DNA of 64,000 nt, from NCBI GenBank assembly GCA_014656495.1, contig BNCN01000009.1, positions 1 through 64,000 on the forward strand. Direction: 5' to 3'. The stretch comes from Comamonas sp. KCTC 72670 (GTDB taxonomy: Bacteria > Myxococcota > Myxococcia > Myxococcales > Myxococcaceae). The translations under genes and the position numbers were made by a program. Below, one piece after another: positions 55,624-63,874 of this stretch (position 1 is the stretch's first letter; each line of letters begins with the position of its first letter). The notes under the pieces are model-generated. The model saw only the letters and a program-made list of their open reading frames with translations. It had not been told where the DNA came from and made no database searches.

Positions 55624-56352
55624 TCACCCCGCGAACGGCAGCCCGTCCGTCTTCTCCGTGAGGTCCTTCGCGGTGGCCCAGCCGAGCAGCCCCGTGGAGG
55701 ACTTCACCAGATACAGATACGCCCCGCCCTTGCCGCTCGGAGGCGACGCGGCGAGGACCTGAATCGTGGAGCCCTGCGCCAGCGTGGCGATGGCGCTCGT
55801 GTCCGTGCGGCTGCGCGCCAGCGGGAACGACTGTTTCACCTGGGCCTCGACGCCCACGGCGTACAGGTCCTGCGGCACCAGGGACACCTTGCCCGTCTTC
55901 GCATCCACGACGTACTTGTCCCGCTGGTTCCAGAAGCCCTTCCACGAATCCGACAGGATGATGCCGTTGCCCTTGGCCTCGGTGAGATTGGGCACGATGC
56001 CCAATGGCTTCAGCGACTTGCCGTCGAAGCCATAGATGTACGAGCGCGCGTCGTAGTCCGTCTGCCCGGTGCGCACGACCAGCTCCTTGCGCTTGTCCCG
56101 GGTGTCCAGGTCCACGATGAACAGGCCGTCCGGCGCGTTGCCGTCCCCTGGGACTCGCGCGGTGGCGCCGCCCGCCTTGAGGACGACCTCATCCCTGGCC
56201 TCGTCGTACTCGAGGGACACGGCCTCGGGCTTGCCGTCGCCATTCAGGTCCACGGAGCCTGACTTGACCGGCGTCTCGGCGTTCGCGAGCGCTCGCGGCG
56301 CGGTCAGCAGGGAGCACGTCATCACGGCCAGCACAGACGCCTTCATCTTCAT
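55624..56352 (-). CDS. Exported protein with EF-hand/FG-GAP-like and SH3b-like regions
   Basis: The 242-residue protein has a signal peptide (KMKASVLAVMTCSLLTAPRA). VDLNGDGKPEAVSLEYD (about 33-48) is a calcium-binding FG-GAP/dockerin-like loop; VDLDTRDKRKELVV (about 80) is a second, weaker one. The C-terminal 80 residues (AQVKQSFPLARSRTDTSAIA, then TIQVLAAS, LLGWATAKDLTEK) match a bacterial SH3 domain, as found in wall-binding proteins. GAGGG is 6 bp before the ATG at 56352; an ATG at 56370 is an alternative. Function unknown; probably binds the envelope. Confidence 0.78.
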   Translation of the reverse strand: MKMKASVLAVMTCSLLTAPRALANAETPVKSGSVDLNGDGKPEAVSLEYDEARDEVVLKAGGATARVPGDGNAPDGLFIVDLDTRDKRKELVVRTGQTDYDARSYIYGFDGKSLKPLGIVPNLTEAKGNGIILSDSWKGFWNQRDKYVVDAKTGKVSLVPQDLYAVGVEAQVKQSFPLARSRTDTSAIATLAQGSTIQVLAASPPSGKGGAYLYLVKSSTGLLGWATAKDLTEKTDGLPFAG

Positions 56353-56455
56353 CAAAGCCCTCGATGCCATGCGGCGCCGCGCCTGACGCGGGCCCGGTTG
56401 TCACGCCGGCATCGTAGCTTCACGAATCAACAGGCGTCCGTGATTCACCCCGGCG

Positions 56456-56959
56456 TCACGCTCCGCCGCGGCGCCCGAAGCGCCCGCGGAAGTGCGCGTC
56501 GAGATACGCCTCCGCCTGCTCATACGTGGCCTGCGCCTCCGCCGAGACAGGCCCACCGTGCTCGCGCAGATGCGCGCGGCGGGCCCGCTGCAGCACGGAG
56601 CGCGGTGCCTCCTCCGGAGCAACCGGCGCCAGCGTCCGCGCCACCGCGGCCACCCGCGCATGCGCCTCGTCCACCACCGCGAGCGCCTCCTCCAACGACA
56701 CTTCCTTCTCCGCCAGCGCGGAGAAGAGCTGGCAGTGATACCGGCGGCAGCTCGCGGGGCGGTCCGAGTAGACCGTGCAAGCACGCCCATCCAAGGCGGC
56801 GCAGGCCTGCGTCAGCGCGGGACTCCCATCCGAGCGCGAGCCGATGGCCATCCCTCGCTGTTGAAGCGCGGCGGCTTCTTCCGGCTGGAGCGACACATGG
56901 GTGAAGAGCGTCCCGTCACAGCACATGCCGCAACGAAGGCAGAGGGTGTTGAGCGGCAT
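56456..56959 (-). CDS. YkgJ-family cysteine-cluster protein
   Basis: The 167-residue protein carries the zinc- or iron-sulfur-binding Cys cluster of the YkgJ (CxxCxxxCC) family: LCLRCGMCCDG near the N terminus, then ACAALDGRACTVYSDRPASCRRYHC. A helical C-terminal part follows (about 85-160). The ATG at 56959 follows GGGGGAGAG at good spacing. The family is widespread and its function is not established; metal binding is predicted from the motif. The gene is divergent from the PilZ protein. Confidence 0.9.
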   Translation of the reverse strand: MPLNTLCLRCGMCCDGTLFTHVSLQPEEAAALQQRGMAIGSRSDGSPALTQACAALDGRACTVYSDRPASCRRYHCQLFSALAEKEVSLEEALAVVDEAHARVAAVARTLAPVAPEEAPRSVLQRARRAHLREHGGPVSAEAQATYEQAEAYLDAHFRGRFGRRGGA

Positions 56960-57355
56960 GTTCTCTCCCCCTAACCCGGCGTCACCGGCGGTTCCATCAC
57001 GACCGCGGGCCAGCACCCGGGCCCTCGTTTTTCAGCCTGCCGGGCTGGATGCGACATATCCCTACCTGACACGGCGAGCCCGCACCGGGTGCGGGAGGAC
57101 CCGATGGGAGCGAAGCGCACATGGCCTGGGATTCACGACGGGTGAGGCGTCCGGGGGACACCGCTCCGAGTGAAAAGCGGCCTCTCCGAGACACTTGAAA
57201 TGTCAGACAAGCGGGCCTGTCCCGGAGAGCAAGTTACTCGCGGCTCCATCGTGTCCACGGTGCCCTTGAGAATTCTCAGGTCTCAAATCACACCAGGGTC
57301 TTCTTCCTTTCGCATGAAGCCGTACAATCAGAACCCTTCAGACAACGGAGCTGTC
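56960..57355. promoter_or_regulatory. Divergent region with palindromes and a long hairpin leader
   Basis: The 396 bp between the YkgJ-type and PilZ genes hold three symmetric elements: CCCGCACC-G-GGTGCGGG (57079-57095), the long inverted repeat CTCTCCGAGACA (57182-57193) with TGTCCCGGAGAG (57218-57229), and TGAGAATTCTCA (57267-57278). From about 57165 on the sequence is clearly AT-richer than its surroundings. The long repeat pairs at 11 of 12 positions and encloses a CTTG/CAAG inner stem. It may be an RNA leader structure for the PilZ gene. A frame is open from 57170, but its codon use is not convincing. Confidence 0.5.
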
Positions 57356-59407
57356 ATGCAGGCGGACACGCTGGAAGGTTTGAGCGGCCGGGCGTCGATG
57401 CTCGGCTACCGGATGGGGACGGAACTGACGGCGGTGGCGTCGTTCGGGAACCTCCAGGCGCCGTGTCGGCTGGTGCAGCTTTCGTTGGAGCACCTGACGC
57501 TGAACCTGGGCACGCAGGCCGCGCCGAAGCCGGGCGAGACGGCGTCGGTGGTGCTGGGCCATGGCGAGCGCTGGGCCACCGCGCTGGACGCGGAGGTCAT
57601 GGACGTGCGCGGCGCGCCCGAGGTGAGCCTGCGCTTCCTGGCGCCGCCGCTGGACGCGGGCCGCCGCATCGTCTCCGTGCTGGAGGCCCTGCGCGACAAC
57701 GGACTGCTGCTGCCGCCCGAGACGCGTCCGGTGTGGAAGGAGCGCATCCAGCACGCCGACCGCGTGCGCCGCATCTGTGACGCGCTGGTGGGCCGGCAGG
57801 CGCGAGGCATGGCCCGCGCGGAAGGGGGCCGCAAGGTCCCGGTGATGGCCGCCCTCTTCGATGCGCGCATGGGCGTCATCGGCTGGCGCTTCGAGGGCGA
57901 CATCCCCGAGCGGCCCTTCACGCTGGAGGCCTTCGGCTACAGCAGCGTGGTGCACCTGGAGGTGCGCGAGGCGCGCGTGGAGAACGGCCTGCTGGTGATG
58001 CCGTTGCCCGAGGAGCTTGTTCGCTACCGCCACCGCTGGCTGCGCCGCGCGCCGCCGAGCCGTCCCTGCACGCTGTCCTTCGACCACCCGCTGTGGCCGC
58101 AGGTGCACGTGCGGCGGCAGGTGCTGGACCTGTCCTATGAGGGCCTCGCCTTCCTGACGGAGCCGGGGGAGGACCTGCTGTACCCGGGGCTGCGCCAGCC
58201 GGTGCTGGAGGTGGTGACGGAGGGCATGGCGCCGGTGCGCCTGCGCGCGGAGGTGCGCAACATCTCCAGCACCTCGGCGGGGCGCCGGTGCGGCATGTCC
58301 GTGCGGCCGTTGGACGCCGCGGGGGCGCATGCCTGGCGCGCGCTGGTGGAGGCGCAGATGCACCCGGCCACCCAGGTGACGGGGGACTGGGGCGAGGCCA
58401 CCTGGAAGCTCTTCGACGGCTCGGGGTACTTCCGGCTGCAGGGCAAGGCGCCGGAGGACTTCGAGGACTCGCACCCCAGCTTCGACGCCACGCTGGCGCG
58501 CCTGGAGGGCCGCACGCGCCTGGGCTACCGGGTGGTGCAGCCGGAGGGCGAGGCCGTGGGCGCCACGCTGTCGGTGGTGAAGCCCTATGAAGGCAGCTGG
58601 ATGGCGCACCAGCTCGCGCGGCAGCCGGTGAAGGGCAGCCGCACGTCGGCGCGCGAGGCGCTGCGCGACATCTACCTGCGCGGCTACGAGCCCACGCAGG
58701 TGGACCCGGAGGTGAAGTGGTTCTTCGCCTTCTGCGAGGCCAACGTCCGCTGGGTGCGCTTCACGAAGTTCGACTTCGCCACCTGGTACGAGCACACGGG
58801 CCAGACGTGCCTGGTGCCCTTCCGCCTCATGGAGGCGGAGGTGGACGCGGCCTGGGAAATCCCCGCAGGCATCGAGGTGGGGACGCCCACCGAGCCGGAG
58901 CGCGCGGCCTTCTTCCAGCAGGTGGAGCGCACGCGCCCGTTGGCCTACCGCGAGGCGCTGGACCTGGTGCCGGACCGCTTCGACATGAAGCGCGCGAAGG
59001 AGCGCTGGGGTGAAGCGGGCCTGGGCCGCGAGCGCGAGCTGGTGGTGGCGCGGCACGAGGGCCGGCCCGTGGCGCTGGCGGTGCTGGAGACGGCGCAGCC
59101 GGGCCTCAACCTCTTCAACGTGCTCGACGGCGTGCGGCTGGTGCCGTTGGTGGACGAGTCGAGCCAGGAGGCCCAGGACGCCATGGTGGCGCTGCTGGCC
59201 CACGCGGCGGACTGGTACCGCGCGCGCGACCGCAAGGTGTTCATCCACTACGTGGAAGCGGCCCACGCGGAGTACGTGGAGCGCGCGTCGCTGGCCGACC
59301 TGGGCGAAGGCAAGCTGTGGGTCATCTCCGCCAGCCTGCTGCCCGAGTTCCTCGAGCACCTCTTCGAGGCGACCACGCCCCCCTCGGGAGCGCAGTCGCA
59401 CCGCTGA
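57356..59407 (+). CDS. PilZ-domain protein with GNAT-like C terminus
   Basis: The 683-residue soluble protein starts at ATG 57356 (GGAG 6 bp upstream; ATG 57314 has none). N-terminally it has a PilZ-related region (about 10-95). A second PilZ domain (about 215-325) shows RR followed by the D-x-S-x-x-G motif (VRRQVLDLSYEGLAFL), the usual cyclic-di-GMP determinants. Residues 360-680 look like a GNAT acyltransferase pair: SFDATLARLEGRTRLGYRVV, then ARHEGRPVALAVLETAQPGL, LNLFNVLDGVRLVP, HAADWYRARDRKVFIHYVE. This suggests second-messenger control of an acetyl- or acyltransfer reaction. Its acceptor is unknown. Confidence 0.8.
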   Translation: MQADTLEGLSGRASMLGYRMGTELTAVASFGNLQAPCRLVQLSLEHLTLNLGTQAAPKPGETASVVLGHGERWATALDAEVMDVRGAPEVSLRFLAPPLDAGRRIVSVLEALRDNGLLLPPETRPVWKERIQHADRVRRICDALVGRQARGMARAEGGRKVPVMAALFDARMGVIGWRFEGDIPERPFTLEAFGYSSVVHLEVREARVENGLLVMPLPEELVRYRHRWLRRAPPSRPCTLSFDHPLWPQVHVRRQVLDLSYEGLAFLTEPGEDLLYPGLRQPVLEVVTEGMAPVRLRAEVRNISSTSAGRRCGMSVRPLDAAGAHAWRALVEAQMHPATQVTGDWGEATWKLFDGSGYFRLQGKAPEDFEDSHPSFDATLARLEGRTRLGYRVVQPEGEAVGATLSVVKPYEGSWMAHQLARQPVKGSRTSAREALRDIYLRGYEPTQVDPEVKWFFAFCEANVRWVRFTKFDFATWYEHTGQTCLVPFRLMEAEVDAAWEIPAGIEVGTPTEPERAAFFQQVERTRPLAYREALDLVPDRFDMKRAKERWGEAGLGRERELVVARHEGRPVALAVLETAQPGLNLFNVLDGVRLVPLVDESSQEAQDAMVALLAHAADWYRARDRKVFIHYVEAAHAEYVERASLADLGEGKLWVISASLLPEFLEHLFEATTPPSGAQSHR

Positions 59408-59428
59408 CGTCGGGGAGGACGGGGGCGC

Positions 59429-60388
59429 TCAGCCCTCGTCTTCGTCCGGGTCCGGGTAGGACTCCAGCTCGTCCTCGTCCTCGGCGTGGTGGCGGGAGGG
59501 GCCGCGCTTCTTGCCCTTGGTGTCTCCACCGCCGACGTCGAAGTCCGCGGCCACCACGTACCACTGGCGGCCCTGCTGGATGCGGCGCAGCAGGCCTTCC
59601 TGCTCCAGCGCCGCCAGCAGCCGGGCGAAGGTGGAGAAGCCGTGCTCGCGCTCGTCGAAGTCGGGCTCCTTGCGGACGATGGCTTCCTTGATGAGCGACG
59701 GGTTCACCGGCCCGGTGGCGCGCGCCAGCATGCTCTGCACCACCTCGCGGGCGATGTCCGGCACCTCCGTCTTCGAGTGGGCCTTGCCGCCGCCCTGCGA
59801 TGCCTTCTCCTTGTCGCCCCGGCCCTTCTCGTCGCGCCCGTGACGGCCGCGCTTGCTCGAACCATCATCCGCGCTGACGCTCTGGCGGCCCTTCTCCTTG
59901 TCCCCCTTGTCGGAGCGGGACTGGCGCGGGCGCAGGTAGATGAACTCGTCACAGGCCTTCACGAAGAGCGGTGACGTGGACTCCTTCACCGCGAGCCCGA
60001 TGACGGTGCGCCCGTTCTCGCGCAGCTTGTAGGCCAGCGGGCAGAAGTCGCTGTCACCGGAGCCGATGACGAAGGTGTCGATGCTCTCGCGCGCGTAGCA
60101 CAGCTCCAGCGCGTCGATGACCAGGCGCATGTCCGCGCCATTCTTCCCGGCGCGCGTGGAGGGCGGCACGTCGATGAGCTCGACGCCGAACTCGTGCAGG
60201 CGAATCTTGGCCTCGGCGAAGCGGGACCAGTCGCAGTAGGCGCGGCGGAAGACGACCTTGCCCTTCTCCAGGAGCCGGTCGAGCGAGGGCTGCAGGTCGA
60301 AGCTCGCGGAGCTGATGCCCGTGTTGGTGACGAGGTTCTCGAAATCGATGAAGAGGGCGATGCGATGCTCTTCGTTGCGACCGTTCAC
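59429..60388 (-). CDS. NYN-domain (LabA-like) ribonuclease with OST-HTH/LOTUS domain
   Basis: The 319-residue protein starts at GTG 60388. Residues 8-155 are a NYN/PIN-like nuclease fold: RIALFIDFENLV (first Asp), GADMRLVIDALEL (second Asp), VIGSGDSDFCPLAYKLRENG (third Asp cluster). A very charged, Lys/Arg/Gly-rich linker follows (about 170-225). Residues 225-295 (PDIAREVVQSMLARATGPVN, DEREHGFSTFARLLAALEQEG, WYVV) form an OST-HTH/LOTUS domain, a known RNA-binding module that recognises G-rich structures in other systems. The tail is acidic. The expected role is RNA turnover or regulation. It is convergent with the PilZ gene. Confidence 0.9.
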   Translation of the reverse strand: MNGRNEEHRIALFIDFENLVTNTGISSASFDLQPSLDRLLEKGKVVFRRAYCDWSRFAEAKIRLHEFGVELIDVPPSTRAGKNGADMRLVIDALELCYARESIDTFVIGSGDSDFCPLAYKLRENGRTVIGLAVKESTSPLFVKACDEFIYLRPRQSRSDKGDKEKGRQSVSADDGSSKRGRHGRDEKGRGDKEKASQGGGKAHSKTEVPDIAREVVQSMLARATGPVNPSLIKEAIVRKEPDFDEREHGFSTFARLLAALEQEGLLRRIQQGRQWYVVAADFDVGGGDTKGKKRGPSRHHAEDEDELESYPDPDEDEG

Positions 60389-60663
60389 GTGCGGCCTCTG
60401 CGTGGTGCCGCCATGGGGGCGGCGGGAAAGGGGGTCCTTGGAGAGGACGGCGCACCCTAGCCCTTTCCCGGGCGGTTGGGGGGGCCGCCTGTCTGGAGTC
60501 AACACTCCGCGCCGGGCCGCCAGGGCGTCTCGGACGGGGGCCCGGTGCGCCGCATGGTGCACGGCCCATGGTGCGACGGAACGGCCCGCTCACAGGGCTG
60601 CGGCCTCGGGTCAGGGCCTAGCTTGTCGGCAATGGGGCCCTGGCCCCTTCAGGAGGAGGACCC

Positions 60664-61155
60664 ATGAACCGAATGCATGCTGGCAACTGGCGGATGGCCG
60701 CCGCGGTGGCGCTGCTGACGCCAGTGGCCGCCCTGGCGCACGACCCCGTCGACCCCTCGAATGAGCAACTGGACGCCGTGAGCGCGCCGCTCCAGACCGG
60801 TCTGGACCGGAACTTCACCAACTTCGGCGCGACCATGTCCATTGACCGCTCCAGCAGCGGCAGTCAGCGCAACCTCGACGTGGGCCCTCAAGCCAACGGC
60901 GTGGGCATGCCCATCCGCGAGGTGACGCCGGACCAGGAGGAGATGAAGCACCTGTCAGGCAAGGTGCTGAAGCTCAACGGGCAGATGCTCTACCTGGAGA
61001 CCGAGCCCGGCGCCGTGGTGCCCCTGGACCTCAGCGCGCTGCGCATCCGCAAGCAGCCGGAGAAGGGCCAGCGCGTGATCGCCGTCTACCAGGTGGAGAA
61101 CACGACCGAGAACGTGGCGCTGGCGCTCGCGGGTGAGCGCCCGGCGAAGGATTGA
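60664..61155 (+). CDS. Exported protein of unknown function
   Basis: The 163-residue protein has a strong ribosome binding site (AGGAGGAGGA) and a signal peptide (MNRMHAGNWRMAAAVALLTP, cut after VAALA). The mature part has a disordered Asn/Gln/Ser lead and a compact C-terminal domain of about 80 residues (LSGKVLKLNGQMLYLETEPG, AVVPLDLSALRIRKQPEKGQ, VIAVYQVENTTENVALAL), which looks like a small beta-barrel (OB- or SH3-like). It ends 3 bp before the convergent HAD gene. No family recognised. Confidence 0.75.
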   Translation: MNRMHAGNWRMAAAVALLTPVAALAHDPVDPSNEQLDAVSAPLQTGLDRNFTNFGATMSIDRSSSGSQRNLDVGPQANGVGMPIREVTPDQEEMKHLSGKVLKLNGQMLYLETEPGAVVPLDLSALRIRKQPEKGQRVIAVYQVENTTENVALALAGERPAKD

Positions 61156-61158
61156 CGC

Positions 61159-61929
61159 TCAGTCCTCCGGATGGAGCTGGACGAGCGAGGGCAGTTCCGC
61201 TGCCCTCGCTCGCAGGCGCGGCTTGGGCCGGATGGCCACCGGCACTCGAGAAGCCGCGAGCAGCTCCAGGTCGAACACGTTGTCACCGAAGGCGGCGTAG
61301 AGCGGCCGGTCGGTGCGCGAGCGCAGGCAGCGCACCTTCCCGGCGGCGTAGGGGATGGGCTCGACGATGCTGGGCAGCACCGTCCCGTCCTCCGTGCGCG
61401 GCGTGCAGGCGAGCACGTTCGCGGGGTCCATCCCCACCGCGAGCACCGCCGCCTCGACGACGGCGAGCGGCGAGGCGCTGACCACGTAGCAGCCGATGCC
61501 GTGGCGCCGCGCCCACTCCACGACGCGCCGGGTCTCCGGGTGGAGGCGCTGCTTCACCTCGCGGCGGGCCACCACGTCGCTCGCGAAGTCGCGCACGGCG
61601 TCCACGCGCCAGCCCGCGAACAGCCAGGCGACCATCTCGTAGATGTCCTTCTCCGGAATCCGGCCCGCCTCGAACGCGGCGAACAGCTCGTGGGCCAGCT
61701 CCCGCGCGGGCAGCCCCGGCGCGAAGCCGTGCGAGACGGCCAGCCGCTCCAGGGCCTCGAAGGCCTCCGGACGGATGCCGCCGTGCTCCAGCAGGGCGAG
61801 GAAGAGGTCATCCCCCACGTCGCCGCTCCACAGCGTGCCGTCGCCGTCGAAGGCCAGCACGCCGCCCGGGGCCTGCTCGGCCTCGATGCGGATGCGCTCC
61901 AGCGTCTCCTCCACCCGCTCCATCTTCAT
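61159..61929 (-). CDS. HAD-superfamily (IB) phosphatase
   Basis: The 256-residue protein has all HAD motifs: I as LAFDGDGTLWSGDVG (nucleophile and acid Asp), II as YVVSASPLAVVEAA (Ser), III Lys in AAGKVRCL, and IV as FGDNVFDLELL. The helical cap between motifs I and II (about 45-120) is type C1, as in phosphoserine phosphatase-like enzymes. Its ATG overlaps the stop of the upstream ABC substrate-binding gene (ATGA), so it belongs to that operon. It probably dephosphorylates the compound being imported or one of its products; the identity cannot be read from sequence. Confidence 0.9.
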   Translation of the reverse strand: MKMERVEETLERIRIEAEQAPGGVLAFDGDGTLWSGDVGDDLFLALLEHGGIRPEAFEALERLAVSHGFAPGLPARELAHELFAAFEAGRIPEKDIYEMVAWLFAGWRVDAVRDFASDVVARREVKQRLHPETRRVVEWARRHGIGCYVVSASPLAVVEAAVLAVGMDPANVLACTPRTEDGTVLPSIVEPIPYAAGKVRCLRSRTDRPLYAAFGDNVFDLELLAASRVPVAIRPKPRLRARAAELPSLVQLHPED

Positions 61930-63017
61930 GGGCGCGCATCCTCCCCCGCCGGCACGCCCAACGTCACCCCGGCTGTGTCCCAACGTCCGCCACCCGGCAG
62001 GGCCGCCGTGGCCCGCGCCTCGTCCAGCAGGCTCAGGTCCACCAGGCCGTCGAGGTTCGCGTCCGTGATGAAGCCCAGGGACTTCGCGTGCTCGGCCGCG
62101 GTGACCAGGGCCTGGGGCACGGGGTCCAGGCTGGGCTCCAGGCGGGAGAAGGCCTGCTGGAGGATGGCGGGCGGCAGCGGCTTGCTCGTGAGCTGGCCGA
62201 AGGCGGCGTTGGCGGCGGTGGTGAAGCCGGCCGGGTCGTCCTCCCAGCGTTCGGTGAGCCGGACATGCGCGCGGAGCAGGGCGACCACGCGGAGCCGCTG
62301 CGTCTCCAACACCTTGCGCGTCGTCACCAGCACGGTGATGGGGAAGCGCCCGCCGGGCCACAGGTCGCGCTCGTTGACGAGGATGCGGCCATGGCCCTCG
62401 GCCACCAGCCGCGCGCCCCACGGCTCTGGCACCCACGCGCCCTCGATGCCGCCGCGCAGGAACTGGCCGAGGATGTCCGGGTTGCTCAGCGGGAAGATCT
62501 GCACGTCCCCCGTGCCGTCCAGGTGCGTCGACAGCCCCTGCTGCTGGAGCCAGTAGCGCAGGGCGATGTCCTGCGTGTTGCCCAGCTGCGGTGAGGCCAG
62601 CTTCTTGCCCTTCAGCTCGGCGGGCGTCTTCACGGTGCGCACCACCAGCACCGCGCCGTTGTTCACCGCGCCCGCGATGATGCGCAGCTCCCGGCCCGCC
62701 TTGAGGAACGTGTTGATGGCCGGTCCGCTGCCCACGTAGGACACGTCCAGTGAGCCCGCGACCAGCGCCTCCATGGCGGCGGGGCCCGCGTTGAATTGCA
62801 TCACCTTCAGCGGCCCCACGCCGGGCTGTGAGGCGAAGGTGCCCTCCGCGTTGCCCACCAGGGCCTGGGCGTGGGTGATGTTGGGGAAGAAGCCCAGGCG
62901 CAGGGGCGCGTCGGGCCCTCGCGCCGCGGGCTCGCGCTTGCAGCCGGCGCCGAGCACGGACAGGCCGGCGACGGCGGCGATGACCACCCAGGACGACAGG
63001 GAACGGAAGGCACGCAT
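61926..63017 (-). CDS. ABC transporter substrate-binding lipoprotein (NitT/TauT type)
   Basis: The 363-residue protein has a lipobox (VAGLSVLGAGCKRE) and the SsuA/TauA/NMT1-like fold. Landmarks are LRLGFFPNITHAQALVGNAE (first ligand-binding loop), AMEALVAGSLDVSYVGSGPA, GKKLASPQLGNTQDIALRYW, GGIEGAWVPEPWGARLV and the C-terminal helical half. Members bind sulfonates, nitrate, thiamine precursors or phosphonates. Gene order permease-binding protein-HAD on the minus strand, with the ATP-binding subunit apparently at the window's right edge, completes a single importer operon. Confidence 0.92.
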   Translation of the reverse strand: MRAFRSLSSWVVIAAVAGLSVLGAGCKREPAARGPDAPLRLGFFPNITHAQALVGNAEGTFASQPGVGPLKVMQFNAGPAAMEALVAGSLDVSYVGSGPAINTFLKAGRELRIIAGAVNNGAVLVVRTVKTPAELKGKKLASPQLGNTQDIALRYWLQQQGLSTHLDGTGDVQIFPLSNPDILGQFLRGGIEGAWVPEPWGARLVAEGHGRILVNERDLWPGGRFPITVLVTTRKVLETQRLRVVALLRAHVRLTERWEDDPAGFTTAANAAFGQLTSKPLPPAILQQAFSRLEPSLDPVPQALVTAAEHAKSLGFITDANLDGLVDLSLLDEARATAALPGGGRWDTAGVTLGVPAGEDARP

Positions 63018-63098
63018 GGCGGCTCAAGGGTGGGGCGCGCCGACGGAATTTCAACGGCCCCACCGCGCGAAGCGTCCGGCGTCACACGGCGGGCCGCC

Positions 63099-63860
63099 TC
63101 ACGTCGAGGCGGTGAGCCCCCAGCGCCGCCGCAGCCGCACCTCCACCGTCTGGAAGAGGACACGGTCCACGGTGATGCCGATGATGACGATGGCCACCAT
63201 GACGGCCATGACCTGAGGCACGTCCATCAGCTCGCGGCCCACGGTGAGGAGCTGGCCCAGGCCGCCCGAGACGAAGAGGAGCTCACCGGCCAGCAGCGCG
63301 CGCCAGGCGAAGCTCCAGCCCAGCTTGAGTCCGGTGACGATGCCGGGCAGGGCCGCGGGGAGCAGCACGCCGAACTGGAAGCGCAGGCCGCGCACGCCCA
63401 GGGTGCTGGCCACGCGGGTGAGCTGCGGGTCCACGCCGTTGACGCTGTCCTCGGTGGCGATGGCGATGCCCAGCACGCTGCCCATGACGACGACGAAGAG
63501 GATGGCGCCGTCCGTCAGCCCGAACCACAGGAGCGCCAGCGGCAACCAGCAGATGGAGGGCAGGGCCTGAAGTCCCATCACCACCGGCTTCACCGCGTTG
63601 CGGAAGAAGGGGATGCGGGAGATGAGCAGGCCCAGGGGCACGCCCAGCGCCACCGACATCAGGTAGGCGCGCACCAGCCGGCCCAGGGAGCGGCCGGCCG
63701 CCCCCACCAGCCGTCCATCCGCGAGCATGGCGCCCAGGCTCTGGGCCACCGTCATGGGTCCGGGCAGCAGGTGCGGGGACCAGATGCCCAGGCGGGCCAC
63801 GAGCTCCCAGACGCCGAGCAGCAGCGCCACGAGGAACAGCTTCTGTGCGTAATGTTTCAT
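63099..63860 (-). CDS. ABC transporter permease (NitT/TauT type)
   Basis: The 253-residue protein has six hydrophobic helices and the BPD_transp_1 EAA-type loop RVASTLGVRGLRFQFGVLLPAALPGIVTGLKLG, which contacts the ATPase. LPGPMTVAQSLGAML and the ASxxxGV-like organisation are typical of the SsuC/TauC group. Size is standard. The 81-bp gap to the binding protein and 14 bp to the preceding partial frame on the same strand support one operon. Confidence 0.92.
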   Translation of the reverse strand: MKHYAQKLFLVALLLGVWELVARLGIWSPHLLPGPMTVAQSLGAMLADGRLVGAAGRSLGRLVRAYLMSVALGVPLGLLISRIPFFRNAVKPVVMGLQALPSICWLPLALLWFGLTDGAILFVVVMGSVLGIAIATEDSVNGVDPQLTRVASTLGVRGLRFQFGVLLPAALPGIVTGLKLGWSFAWRALLAGELLFVSGGLGQLLTVGRELMDVPQVMAVMVAIVIIGITVDRVLFQTVEVRLRRRWGLTAST

Positions 63861-63874
63861 GGCGGCATTCGCCT

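Noticed and set aside
57170-57355. 62-codon upstream extension of the PilZ protein
   Set aside because: Codon composition differs from the rest of the gene and the segment contains the long inverted repeat; the ATG at 57356 has a proper ribosome binding site.
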